From: Streptomyces sp. R28
Lineage (GTDB): Bacteria; Actinomycetota; Actinomycetes; Streptomycetales; Streptomycetaceae
Assembly: GCF_041052385.1 (NCBI RefSeq)
Contig: NZ_CP163439.1
Span: forward strand, 3,151,001-3,215,000
DNA: 64,000 nucleotides
Direction of reading: 5' to 3'
Shown in pieces: positions 18,801 through 27,359 of this stretch; position 1 is the first letter of the stretch; each line of letters begins with the position of its first letter. The notes beneath the pieces are model-generated. The model was not told the origin of the DNA. It ran no database searches and was given only the letters and a program-made list of their open reading frames with translations. Both the position numbers and the translations under genes were made by a program.

Positions 18801-19808
18801 GACCTGCTGATGAACCGCCTTGAGCTGCGGCTCGGCGACCCCATGGACTCCGAACTGGACCGCAAGGCAGCCGGAAACGTTCCGACCGGTGTGCCCGGCC
18901 GGGGCGTCACTCCGGAAGCACTGCACTTCATGGCGGCCGTTCCCCGCATCGACGGCATCCACTCCGACGACAACCTCTCCGAGGCGACCGCCGCCATGAG
19001 CCGGGACGTAGCCCGCCACTGGACAGCACCCGGCGCGCCGGCAGTCCGCCTCCTGCCACGCCACCTCCCCTTCGCAGACCTGCCCACAGCCCTCGCGCAG
19101 TCGGACCGGGGCGTGGCCTTCGCCCTCGACGAGAACAACCTCGAACCCGTCCACGTCAACTTCGACCAGGACCCCTTCTTCCTCGTCTTCGGCGAAAGCG
19201 AGTCCGGCAAGTCCAACCTCCTGCGCCTCCTCATCAAGCAGATCACCGATCTACACGACGGGGACTCCTGCAAACTCTTCGTCATCGACAACCGCCGCTC
19301 GCTCCTGGACGCGGCCCCGGCGTCCCACCTGGCCGAGTACGTGCCCATGTCCAACGCCATGGACCACCACGTGGAGGCCCTGGCCGACCTCATGCGGCGC
19401 CGCACGCCCTCGCCCGACGTCACCGCCGACCAGCTGCGGGCACGCAACTGGTGGAGCGGCCCGACGATCTACGTGGTCGTCGACGACTACGACCTGGTCT
19501 CGACGTCCAGCGGCAACCCCCTCGCCCCGCTCACGGAACTCCTCCCGTTCGCCCGCGATGTAGGGATCCGCTTCATCGTCGCCCGGAACACCGCAGGCGC
19601 CGGCCGGTCCTCGTACGAACCCTTCATGCAGCGGATCAAGGAACTGGGCGCCCAGGGCGTCGTCCTCTCCGGCGACCCGAATGAGGGCGACATCCTCGGC
19701 AACGTACGCCCGCGCACGATGCCAGCCGGGCGGGGGATCTTCGTCTCGCGGAAGCGAGGGAACCTGCTTGTGCAGACAGGGCTCATGGGAGCGGAAGATC
19801 AGCGCTGA
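15831..19808 (+). CDS. eccC: Type VII secretion ATPase EccC, three FtsK/SpoIIIE domains
   Basis: 1325 aa from a TTG start (M-S-Q-I-V-V-K-R-P-P-R). Two membrane helices occupy about residues 40-85. Three P-loop ATPase domains follow: Walker A at 473-480 (G-A-T-G-S-G-K-S), 833-840 (G-G-P-Q-S-G-K-S) and 1121-1128 (G-E-S-E-S-G-K-S). Walker B strands are visible as V-L-V-I-D-E-F, F-L-I-I-D-G-W and Y-V-V-V-D-D-Y; the last two lack the catalytic Glu after Asp, as in other EccC proteins where ATPases 2 and 3 are degenerate. EccC recognises Esx substrates and powers export. It is a single undivided polypeptide rather than EccCa plus EccCb. Confidence 0.96.
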   Translation: MSQIVVKRPPRALPAEVPADPVQLQSPPELPRGQQEGALMQLLPMLGMGGSVVFFFMTPNPVMRIMGMVMIASTVGMGIAMLVRYRRGTQGQLADMRRDYLKYLAKTRRAVLRTARLQRDAQFYLHPAPEQLWALVAEGGRVWERRISDDDFGQVRIGLGSQQLATPLIAPETAPVDELEPLTAGAMKQFLTAHSTIESLPMAISLRSFYHLTISGDHENHVRATARALVASLASLHSPDDLVVAVAAGQDAAPHWEWTKWLPHVQTDGNDGAGSRRLITTSAQDLELLLKEQLEGRPRFQAGGQPLLEQPHIVVVLDQEALSPLSALAAAEGLQGVTIVEVVPDRLTGARGGLSVVVHPQSLRLESGDGLVYEGSPDRLSHEAAEALALQLAPLYMASGGDSDEPLLANLEFTDLLDLDDAESVDVGRTWRPRSRAERLRVPIGVGEDGTPVMLDLKEAAQDGMGPHGLCVGATGSGKSELLRTLVLGLAVTHSSETLNFVLADFKGGATFAGMAHLPHVAAVITNLADDLTLVDRMGDSIRGELNRRQELLRKAGNYANIHDYEKARSAGAALEPIPSLVLVIDEFSELLAAKPDFIDMFVQIGRIGRSLGVHLLLASQRLEEGRLRGLETYLSYRIGLRTFSEAESRAALGVPDAYHLPNVPGSGYLKYGTDEMARFKAAYVSGAHRPASARATAGDGQLPVDRRPVPFTAAPVPVQYAQSDSRAQVPDPRAGGDDPQADTVLDVIVRRLTGQGPAAHQVWLPPLDNPPSLDALLPGLAAEQGRGLTQPGYEGAGRLIVPLGVVDKPFEQRRDALYRDFSGAAGHMQIVGGPQSGKSTILRTIISAFALTHTPHEVQFYGLDFGGGGMSAIAGLPHVGGVASRLDPERVRRTVAEVYGIMTRREEYFRSAGIDSIATYRKLRARGDIPVADQPWGDVFLIIDGWGNFRTEYEALEAAVLDIAARGLGYGIHLVLTASRAMEVRANLKDLLMNRLELRLGDPMDSELDRKAAGNVPTGVPGRGVTPEALHFMAAVPRIDGIHSDDNLSEATAAMSRDVARHWTAPGAPAVRLLPRHLPFADLPTALAQSDRGVAFALDENNLEPVHVNFDQDPFFLVFGESESGKSNLLRLLIKQITDLHDGDSCKLFVIDNRRSLLDAAPASHLAEYVPMSNAMDHHVEALADLMRRRTPSPDVTADQLRARNWWSGPTIYVVVDDYDLVSTSSGNPLAPLTELLPFARDVGIRFIVARNTAGAGRSSYEPFMQRIKELGAQGVVLSGDPNEGDILGNVRPRTMPAGRGIFVSRKRGNLLVQTGLMGAEDQR

Positions 19809-20201
19809 TGGCCCGATGACGTCGCCGCCAGCATGCTCAACCCGGTGATCACGGAGGCGTCGAAGGCGTTCTTCGGTCTTTCGCGCTCGCACGGTCGGCC
19901 TCTGGGAGGAAGCTCTTGCCACAGGTGACGCAAGACGTACAGCCGCACACGATGCCCGAGCGGTGGCTGCTCCGACCGGGTAAATCTTCGGTTCCCTCTG
20001 GAGCGTTCACCTCGCAAGTTCTTAACGCAAGTGAGGCGTGAGCCCAACGCTGTCGGCTTGTGCGGGTTTCGACAACAGGTCTGCCTTTGCACGAGCCTTG
20101 CGCCGCTCCAGGCCCGACGCAGCCGAGCGGACCGGCGTCGAGGGCACCGATGTCCAAAGCTCCAGCAACTGACATTTTGTTCTTTTGTCTCCTCACCCCG
20201 G
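19809..20201. other. Intergenic region with a possible zinc-motif gene remnant
   Basis: 393 bp between the ESX locus and the defence island. On the - strand a short stretch (about 19,860-19,960) reads C-T-S-C-V-T-C-G-K-S-F-L-P, which resembles a zinc-ribbon motif, but no credible start and no full domain accompany it. It may be a leftover of a lost gene at the boundary of the two accessory blocks. Nothing else is seen. Confidence 0.3.
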
Positions 20202-21345
20202 TCAGCTCGCGCTGCCAGTTAGGGCATTGAGCAGCGCGATGGCCTCACGGCGGCTCAGCAGCTCGTGGAAGCGCTCGTTGCGGAAGTTACGCAGACACGC
20301 GTAGCAGCTGCTCTCCGGGCCGCACTCGCAGGCTGCCACCCGAACAAGCGCGGCAGAGGCAACTGGTTCGAGCTGCTTGCCCATGGACACGGCGTTGCCT
20401 GCGCCACCCGGAGTGGTGTCGAAGAGCAGCAGGGACGGCATGCCGTCGGTGCCCGTGTGCACCGTGCCGTCGATGTCGTCGCGGCTGATCTCCAGGTGCT
20501 CGGCAGCTCCTTCGAGCAGTGCGTACAGGCCGGAGCGCAGACGGGCCGCGGTGGCGGTCAAGGCTGTGAGCGGGTCCAGATGGATCTGGAGGAAGTCGGT
20601 CTGGTATCGGTGAGCAAGGGAGACGACACGGAGGGGGCCCGTGCACTGGGTGTCTTTCAGCAGGTGCGGGTGGCCGCCGCGCAGAGGCCCGGCCTGAGCG
20701 TGCGGGCGACCCCAGCCGCACCAGTCACAGACCTGGTAGCCGGCGCCGGCCGGTCCCTCGGAGACGACCACCATCTCTCCCCGGGTGCCCGCCGACCAGA
20801 GCGTGGTGTGGCCGGAGACGAAGGTAGTCGCGCCTTCCTGGAGGTCGGCGGTGTCGGTGGACATGTGAACGTCGCCGTACCAGGACCGTCGTGGCGGGGT
20901 CTGCCCCGGGCGGCGCTGTGGTCCGCGCGCGGCGACGAAACCGTAGATTGGCTCGACGTACCGGCGTTGCGCGGCCGCGGACTGCGTGCCGCAGGCGGCG
21001 CAGACGGGGTCCACGGGTTCGGTGGCCTCCCGGTAGCGGCCGCAGGCCGCGCACACGGCGTAGTGGCGGCTGACCAGTTCGCGGTCCGGCAGCCGGTAGA
21101 CACCGGCAGACGCCCACAGGTGGCCGCCCGCCACGATTTCGGCCCCCGGGGCGTACTCGTGGACGGCGGCGCTCAGGTCACGGGTGAGTTCGAGTTGCCC
21201 CGAGACGGCGCCGCCCTCCTGGGGGATGCGCAGTTCGACGGTGTCCACGGGGAAGCCGTACTTGGGCAGCACGTTGCGGTTGGCGAGGACTCCAAGGAGT
21301 TCGCGCTGGGTGAGGTTGCGGATGACCTTCTCGTACGTGGAGCGA
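20202..21345 (-). pseudogene. DrmB-like DUF1998 protein, 5'-truncated remnant
   Basis: The - strand frame encodes about 380 residues of a DUF1998-type C-terminal region. It starts abruptly at T-Y-E-K-V-I-R-N-L-T-Q-R-E-L and runs through L-P-K-Y-G-F-P-V-D-T-V-E-L, several C-x-x-C pairs (C-A-A-C-G, twice; C-D-W-C-G) and the diagnostic end L-L-L-F-D-T-T-P-G-G-A-G-N with a Cys cluster (C-E-C-G then S-C-Y-A-C-L-R-N-F). DUF1998 proteins such as DISARM DrmB normally have an N-terminal helicase-like part; here everything before the junction at about 21,333-21,345 is missing and replaced by the antisense of the helicase fragment. Frame extension to 21587 is antisense, not gene. DrmB-like identity is by motif only. 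Confidence 0.72.
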
Positions 21346-22008
21346 GGACACAACATCCTCACCGCCCCCCAACGGCCCGGCGAGGAGAAAGTGGCGGCGT
21401 TCGGGACGGTCTTCTTCCTGGTCCGCCCGCACCCCCGCCCCGACGACCTCTCCCTGGCGGTCTTCGCCATCAACGACTGGGCGACGCGGTTCGTACGCGG
21501 GCAACTGAAGCTGGACGAAGGGACGTTCAGCGACATGGTCACCAAGGCCGGTGACCTGGACGCGGCAGGCAGCGCTTTCAGGACCACCGCACGCGGCGTG
21601 TGGCGACACGTACTGTCACGGCCCTACATCTACTCCTCGCTCCCCGATGATGAGAAGAAGTCCTTCGTCTGGGACCAGCTCGTCACCATCTGGCAGGTCA
21701 TCGGGCGCCTCGTCCGCGGTGGCGTGCCCGCCCGCGTCGTGTTCGTCGACGCGGCCTTCGCACCGCAACTCGCGGCAGCACAAGCCCCCTTCACCGGCCA
21801 GGGCCGGCGTCCACGCCGCGCCGGCGACCCGGGGCTGCTCGTCCGGCTGCGGGACATTCTGGCGCCGTACTTCGCCCAGACCGACACCGCCGCGTACACC
21901 GCGCGCACCGACCCCGCCGACGCCGAACTCGTAAAACTGCTCTACCGCCCGCTGTACGAAGCGCTGTGCGCCATTGGGGTGTCACCCGGCTCGCGAACGG
22001 TCGACTGA
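21334..22008 (+). pseudogene. pPIWI-RE-associated DinG/XPD-like helicase, 5'-truncated remnant
   Basis: About 225 codons of the C-terminal part of a superfamily 2 helicase. It begins at the junction with Y-V-E-R-G-H-N-I-L, continues A-F-G-T-V-F-F-L-V-R-P-H-P-R-P-D-D-L, and contains helicase motif VI as Q-V-I-G-R-L-V-R-G-G followed by V-F-V-D-A-A-F-A-P. The Walker A/B motifs and all of the N-terminal half are absent. It directly precedes the PIWI-RE gene (80 bp), as expected for the helicase-PIWI pair of the three-gene pPIWI-RE system. The frame stays open upstream to 21184, but there it is only antisense of the DUF1998 gene. Any product would lack ATPase activity. Confidence 0.7.
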
Positions 22009-22088
22009 AGCAAGTGAACCACCGCCCAGGACACCACTGTTGACGGGCAACGCGCACCCGCCCACGTACGGACATCGCAGGGAGAACC

Positions 22089-25000
22089 ATGTACAAGAAC
22101 ATCCACCGATCCGCGTACCACCTGGCCGAGGAGGGCACCCCCTGGACCGAGGACTTCCGCGCGCTCCCCTTCCCCGAACACTGGCGTGCCGGACTCCTCG
22201 AGCTACACAACCACGGGCGGGACGAGGAAAAGCAGCAGCCGACCCTGCCCACCCGCCGACTCGACGGCGTGCTCCAGACCCTCGCCCCCGACGTGATCGT
22301 CCGCCCCCGGCCGCGGATCCCCGTGGAACCGGGGCCGCAGGCCCCCGAGGACTTCTGGATGTATGTACCGGCCTCGGCGCCCGACCCCCTCCCGGGCCGT
22401 TCCATGCAGCAACTCCTCGACGCCTGGCTGCGTACCCTCGGTCCCAAGGACGCCCCACAGGATCCCCGGTTCCGCTCGCTGTTGCTCGCGAGCAGCGCCG
22501 AGCTGAAGCAGAACCTGCCCGAGTGGCAGCCGGTCACCGGCGTCGAACTCCTCACAACCCCGGCCACCCGGGGCGGCACCGCCGCCCCGGAACCGCGCCA
22601 GTTCCAACTCGCCACCGACGCCCTGGCACGCCGCATCCTGACCCTCGACCCCTTCCCGTTCGAGGGCGGAGAGCTGCGGTTCCGGGCCCTGCCCCGCGGA
22701 CCTCGCGACCAGGGCGCGGAACTCATGTCGCAGCCTCTGTGCCGGACGGTCAAACGCAAGGAGTGGTGGTTCTCCGTCCTCCTGAACATCTCCCTGCACA
22801 CCACGCCGTTCGACCCCAGGCCGCGCCTCCACTTGCACTGGGGTGTACGCCGCTGGGCGACCCACCCTCGGACCACCACCAAACGCCTCAACCTGCCCTA
22901 CCGGGAGGCCACTACCGTCTACCTGCGACCCACCATCCCCTGGCTGCCCGGCGCACCGGCCACCGAACGCTACGCACTCGCCCGCCTGCGCCGCGACCGG
23001 GCCGCCGACACCTTCGTCTGGGCGGAGAACGACACCGCCGGCATCCTGCGCGGACTCAGCCTCGCCGGCAACTTCCCAGACCCCGAACAACTCCTCACCG
23101 AACCGGTCTCCTGGATCGGCGAGGGACGCGGCGTCCGCGCCGCCGTGGTCCACAGCACCAGGATGGGCAAGCACGAGATCGGCACCGGCTTCATGCCCAA
23201 CCAGCGGGCCCAGCTCACCGAATGGGCCGAGCAGGCCCTCCCTGAAACACTGATCCGGGTACCCGACCTCACACGCGGACGCGGCAAGGGCATCGGCGCC
23301 CCGGAGAACCGGCGGCCTAAGCCCAGGACCGACGAGGCCAAGAAAGCCGAGCTGCTGCGCGAGACCCAGGCACGGCGCGTGGCACTCGCGGCGCAGGCCC
23401 GGATCGCCTCCCACGGTCCAGAACAGGCCGACCTGCCCGTGGTGGAGGCCCGGCTGCTGTGGCAGTCGCCCGAGGTACGCAGAGAGGCAGTGGAACAGTT
23501 CGCCAAGGCCCTGGGCCTCGACGGCGACGGCGGCGCCAGTGCTGCCCACTTCACGGACCGGGAGTTCGACGAAGCCACACCCGGAGCACCAGTCATCCTC
23601 GAATGGCGGACGGCGGAGGTCACACTCCGGCTGCGCTGCCTGCCCCTCGCCGACGGACTGGGCGACCGGCTCGTACCCGACCCGGGTATCAAGGGCAAAG
23701 GCGCAGCGCTCGCGGCTGCCGTCGTCGATCGGCGCCGCGCCCTGCGCGCCTGGCTCCGCGCGGACGGCGCGAATCCCTCCCGCCCCGAACTCGCCTTGGT
23801 GGAAGTCGCACACCGCAGCACGTTCCGCCCGGCGTCGACGGACCCCAAGTTCGCCATCCGCCTCGGGTGCGCCGACGCGGGCCTGCTGACGCAGTTCGTC
23901 GTCACACCGTCCACCGACCGGCAGATCGACAATGCGGAAAGCCTCGACCACCGCACGTACAGCTCGTGGCTCGATGGACTGCGCCAGCTGGGCGTCCGCG
24001 TCTTGCCCCAGCACACCCTCGGTGACGATCTTCCGAACTCGCTGCAATACGCAGCGGTGTGGATGGTGAAACGTCGCAAGGACGGCCCGACCCGGTTGCC
24101 CAAGCACCTACCTGTGGCCGTCCTCGTCACCCCTTTCCCGGCCGGGGAAGGCCTTGCAGCCGTACGCGGCTGGGATGACACCGCAGGGGAATGGGTGCCC
24201 TACCCGCAGTTCCTCCTCGGTCTGGTGAAACAGGCGGAGATCGACCCCGAAGCGTTTACGGAACCAGAGACTCCAGACGATGACGCACGTCCCGATGCAC
24301 CGCGAGTCACCGCCAAGCAGTGGCGCAGTAACCTCGCCCAACAGCGCAAGGAGACGGCAGCATTCCTCCAACGCGTGCTGCCCTCCCTCCGAGGACAGCC
24401 CACCGCACTGATCACCCATGCTCAGAACAGCCGACTGCACTGGCCATGGCTCCAGGACGGCCAGACCGAACGCGACCTGATCAAGACCGGCCACGCCCCG
24501 GCAGGCCGACTCGACGACGAACTCCGCCTCGTACGCGTGCGCGGGTGCGACGGCCGCGAGAGCGCCCAGTGGTGGGGCTTGGCCGCTCCGGGCAAGCCCC
24601 ACGGACAGCCAGCCGGGTTCTGGGTGCAGGATCCCCAGCAGCAGAATGGAGCATCGTCGCACGAGCGGGTCTTCTACAGCACCACCGAACGCCCCGGAAC
24701 CCATGCGATCTCCCCCGCACTCGACCGCCTTGCCACCCGGGTCAACGCAGCAGGCAACCTCACCTCGCAGGCGGGCACCAGCGCCTGGAACCCGACCCTG
24801 GTGGAGATCGCGGTATTGGGCTGCCACGAGGATGACGACCCAGCTGCGCCCGTACTGGAAAAGCCCGACGACGCCGAGGCGCTGGCCCTCGCCATGCACC
24901 AGCTCCGCCAGGCCCCGGACTACGCCGCTGCCCTGTCTCTCCCGCTCCCACTCCACCTGGCGGGACTGGCCCAGGCATATGTCCTCCCGACGCTCGCCGA

Positions 25001-25130
25001 CAGTGACCGGACATCGAACGAGGAGTCGGACACACCCGCTGGAGACCAGAGCATGGAGGACCCAGACCTCGCCGACGCGGCCGGACTGTCCACGACGCCG
25101 GGCGACGAGGCCGAGACGGCCCACGGCTGA
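22089..25130 (+). CDS. pPIWI-RE protein (prokaryotic PIWI with conserved R and E)
   Basis: 1013 aa, full length for the family, with GGGAGAACC before the ATG. The N-terminal part matches the pPIWI_RE_X (formerly DUF3962) layout. A MID-like middle follows, then a C-terminal RNase H-like PIWI domain (formerly DUF3893). Diagnostic signatures are R-L-V-R-V-R-G-C-D-G-R-E with Arg823, N-P-T-L-V-E-I with Glu906, and the terminal L-P-L-P-L-H-L-A-G-L-A-Q-A-Y-V motif. The family is predicted to act in defence against plasmids or phages, together with a DinG-like helicase and a restriction-type nuclease. Here the helicase is truncated and no nuclease gene is present nearby. An acidic, Asp/Glu-rich tail of 45 residues follows the last domain. 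Confidence 0.9.
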   Translation: MYKNIHRSAYHLAEEGTPWTEDFRALPFPEHWRAGLLELHNHGRDEEKQQPTLPTRRLDGVLQTLAPDVIVRPRPRIPVEPGPQAPEDFWMYVPASAPDPLPGRSMQQLLDAWLRTLGPKDAPQDPRFRSLLLASSAELKQNLPEWQPVTGVELLTTPATRGGTAAPEPRQFQLATDALARRILTLDPFPFEGGELRFRALPRGPRDQGAELMSQPLCRTVKRKEWWFSVLLNISLHTTPFDPRPRLHLHWGVRRWATHPRTTTKRLNLPYREATTVYLRPTIPWLPGAPATERYALARLRRDRAADTFVWAENDTAGILRGLSLAGNFPDPEQLLTEPVSWIGEGRGVRAAVVHSTRMGKHEIGTGFMPNQRAQLTEWAEQALPETLIRVPDLTRGRGKGIGAPENRRPKPRTDEAKKAELLRETQARRVALAAQARIASHGPEQADLPVVEARLLWQSPEVRREAVEQFAKALGLDGDGGASAAHFTDREFDEATPGAPVILEWRTAEVTLRLRCLPLADGLGDRLVPDPGIKGKGAALAAAVVDRRRALRAWLRADGANPSRPELALVEVAHRSTFRPASTDPKFAIRLGCADAGLLTQFVVTPSTDRQIDNAESLDHRTYSSWLDGLRQLGVRVLPQHTLGDDLPNSLQYAAVWMVKRRKDGPTRLPKHLPVAVLVTPFPAGEGLAAVRGWDDTAGEWVPYPQFLLGLVKQAEIDPEAFTEPETPDDDARPDAPRVTAKQWRSNLAQQRKETAAFLQRVLPSLRGQPTALITHAQNSRLHWPWLQDGQTERDLIKTGHAPAGRLDDELRLVRVRGCDGRESAQWWGLAAPGKPHGQPAGFWVQDPQQQNGASSHERVFYSTTERPGTHAISPALDRLATRVNAAGNLTSQAGTSAWNPTLVEIAVLGCHEDDDPAAPVLEKPDDAEALALAMHQLRQAPDYAAALSLPLPLHLAGLAQAYVLPTLADSDRTSNEESDTPAGDQSMEDPDLADAAGLSTTPGDEAETAHG

Positions 25131-25472
25131 GGACGGGATCGACACATGCACACCGGTATCCCCAGAACCTGTCTGAGAGACCAAAGACAGCCCCTCCATG
25201 CAGCCAGCCCGGGCGAGCCGATGATCGGCGCCTCGCTCCCGCGCTCTGGGTCCCCCGCCCGGCCACGGCAGGCCGTCGCAGTGCACTCGCCGTTCGCCGC
25301 CCACGGCCTCGATACCAGAGCAGCCGCCGCGTCGCGCCAGCAGTTCGATGACTGGCAGCGGGAACTCACCCAGGCCGAAAGCGACCAAGATCCTAACTGG
25401 GGGCACGTCCCCGACTCGGCCTCTCCTGAGCTCGGGGCAGGCCGGGCGCGTCGCAACCAACAGGGCGAAAGG
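25131..25472. other. Gene-poor spacer downstream of the PIWI gene
   Basis: About 340 bp between convergent genes. A short + frame piece (about 25,310-25,440) reads D-T-R-A-A-A-A-S-R-Q-Q-F-D-D-W-Q-R-E-L and looks protein-like, but it has no start or ribosome site and merges into antisense of the next gene. It could be a remnant of the missing third pPIWI-RE component. No strong terminator hairpin is seen. Confidence 0.3.
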
Positions 25473-26987
25473 TCACCGGTGAGGTCTCTCGCACGAGCCG
25501 GGTATCTCGTCGCCAGGCTCGCCGGGACCGGCCGAAACCACGCGCACCTTGTCGGCCGCTACCGAGAAGTCGTCCTTCGCGCGGGGATCCCAGAGCGTCA
25601 TCCAACCATCCACGCTGCCGAAAGAGGCATAGATCCTGTCCGGTCGCAGGACGCCACCGTCCGCCGGCAGCTCGTCGATGGGTACTACGGGAGTGACGCA
25701 GACCGGACCGGCCTTGATCCCCCAATACGCGGCGGGCACGCGGTGGTCGGCCCACGCGTCCTGCGCCTTCTCAGCGGCATCAACGGCCGGGTCTGCGATG
25801 GCCGACAGCCAGACCACGCCCGCGGCCGACATCACGGCCCCTGCCAGGATCAGTGCGAACCCGCGGTCGAGCAGCCAGGGGTAGCAGTGGCGGACGTATC
25901 CCCAGCACGCCATGGCCGCCAGAACGACAAGGAGCATGATCCCAAGGGCGTGGAACGCAGCCAAGACCCGGAGCGCGTCGGGGATCTCGACATCCTCGGA
26001 CTGGACGCCGAACCGTGCCGCGTAGAAGGCGTGGCCCACCGTGCCCATCCCGAGAATCCAGGGCGGCACCACCGGCACCAGGGCAAGCAGCAAGGTCAGC
26101 AGGACACGTCTGCCGCTCCAGGAGCGGAGCAGGAGACGCAGGCCCTGGCCGGTGAAGAGGATCGCGCCACCGCCGAAGACCACGTCTCTCACTCCCTCGG
26201 GAGTCCATCCGAGAGCGGCCACCAACCCAGCAAGGAACCCGGCGCCCATCATGACGATCACCACACGGGCCGCGGTCCTGGGTGTGTCCAGGTTCCTGGC
26301 CTCCCGATAGGTGAACAGGGCCGCCGCGACGGTGACGAGCAAGGGCACCGGAATCAACCACGACGGGCCCGACGTCAGGGTCCAGACACCGCACAGGACC
26401 GCCACGTACAACGCAACCGTGCCTACGACGCGGGCACGCGCGACCTCGGCCGTGGTCGGCTGACGGCTGCTGCCGTGCCGCTCGGCAGAACGCCGGTAGG
26501 GGGCGCGCACGTTGCTCTCGGAAAACCGGCGTACGGCCGTTTGGCGGTCACCGAACACAAGCCGTCCCGTGTCATGGGCTCCGACGTCTCGCGCCCGGTT
26601 CGCGAGCGCCGTCCGCAACCAGGTCCTGCCGCTGGTGCGGGGCGCGTACTCGTACCACACGGGACGGTGCCGGTGATGACGCCTGAGCGGATCGACCGAT
26701 TCAACGGTCAGCGGTAGTCCGTCCCGGTCGGCCACGTCTTGAACGGTATTCGCCGCTATGCGCGCAGCCCGGCGAGCCGGTCCATCAGGAACGTGTAACT
26801 CAAGAACGAAGCTTCCCTTGTGCTCCCGGTCATCCTCCGGCGGAAAGTCGGCACTGTCCGGGCGCCGCACGACGGTCCACGGCTGCCGCCCGAAACACCT
26901 CTCACTCCGCTTCAAGTCCTCGTGTCGGCCCACGAGTTCAGCCTCAACTCGGACCAACTGGTCCTGCTTGCCCGGTATGTACTCCAC
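25473..26987 (-). CDS. Polytopic membrane protein of unknown function
   Basis: 504 aa. The first about 190 residues are soluble and Arg-rich, with E-H-K-G-S-F-V-L-E-L-H-V-P-D and a W-Y-E-Y segment. About seven membrane helices follow between residues 195 and 410, then a soluble C-terminal domain of about 90 residues. The start at 26987 is the longest ATG; internal starts cannot be excluded. The gene ends facing the PIWI-RE gene and has its own promoter side at 27.0 kb. No catalytic or transporter motif was recognised. A link to the defence island is possible only by proximity. Confidence 0.65.
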   Translation of the reverse strand: MEYIPGKQDQLVRVEAELVGRHEDLKRSERCFGRQPWTVVRRPDSADFPPEDDREHKGSFVLELHVPDGPARRAARIAANTVQDVADRDGLPLTVESVDPLRRHHRHRPVWYEYAPRTSGRTWLRTALANRARDVGAHDTGRLVFGDRQTAVRRFSESNVRAPYRRSAERHGSSRQPTTAEVARARVVGTVALYVAVLCGVWTLTSGPSWLIPVPLLVTVAAALFTYREARNLDTPRTAARVVIVMMGAGFLAGLVAALGWTPEGVRDVVFGGGAILFTGQGLRLLLRSWSGRRVLLTLLLALVPVVPPWILGMGTVGHAFYAARFGVQSEDVEIPDALRVLAAFHALGIMLLVVLAAMACWGYVRHCYPWLLDRGFALILAGAVMSAAGVVWLSAIADPAVDAAEKAQDAWADHRVPAAYWGIKAGPVCVTPVVPIDELPADGGVLRPDRIYASFGSVDGWMTLWDPRAKDDFSVAADKVRVVSAGPGEPGDEIPGSCERPHR

Positions 26988-27325
26988 TACGCATCCGTTC
27001 CTGTCCAGGCGGGCCGCTGAAAATCTCTGAGCCCCAGATGAGCGCTACAAGCGGAACACGAAGGCAAGCAGCCAGGCACGACGGCGCACCGGCGGGCAGG
27101 AAGCCTGCCCCTAGTCGTACCGAGCGTCGCACGACCGGTGCCACTTCGCCCCGGCCGGAAGCCGGTGACCAAGCACAGTCTGGGCGAGGGCCGAGCAGGG
27201 AAGCAGCACCTTGTCGGCGCAGACCGTCATCATGACCGCGAGGTTGAGATGGCGCGGACGCCTACTTTCACGTGCCACGAGTGGGTGATATGAACTTCCG
27301 GACTCCCAACACGGCCTGACGAAAT
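26988..27325. other. Spacer without recognisable genes
   Basis: About 340 bp upstream of the membrane-protein gene. No frame has coding-like composition with a ribosome site. It should contain the promoter of the - strand gene. Confidence 0.4.
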
Positions 27326-27359
27326 AGCATGCGGAGCCGGGTGACGGGCTCCGCATGCT
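27326..27359. terminator. Perfect 13-bp stem-loop terminator
   Basis: The arms 27326-27338 and 27347-27359 (5' arm AGCATGCGGAGCC) are perfectly complementary around an 8-base loop. No T-run follows on either strand, as is common for Streptomyces terminators. It separates the accessory block on the left from the rnpB region. Confidence 0.65.

Noticed and set aside
22203..24107. - strand frame of 634 codons opposite the PIWI-RE gene
   Set aside because: Antisense to conserved PIWI-RE sequence; no domain seen.
25146..26717. Long + strand frame (523 codons) downstream of the PIWI gene
   Set aside because: Most of it is antisense to the polytopic membrane protein, which has clear helices; only the first part looks protein-like and lacks a start site.
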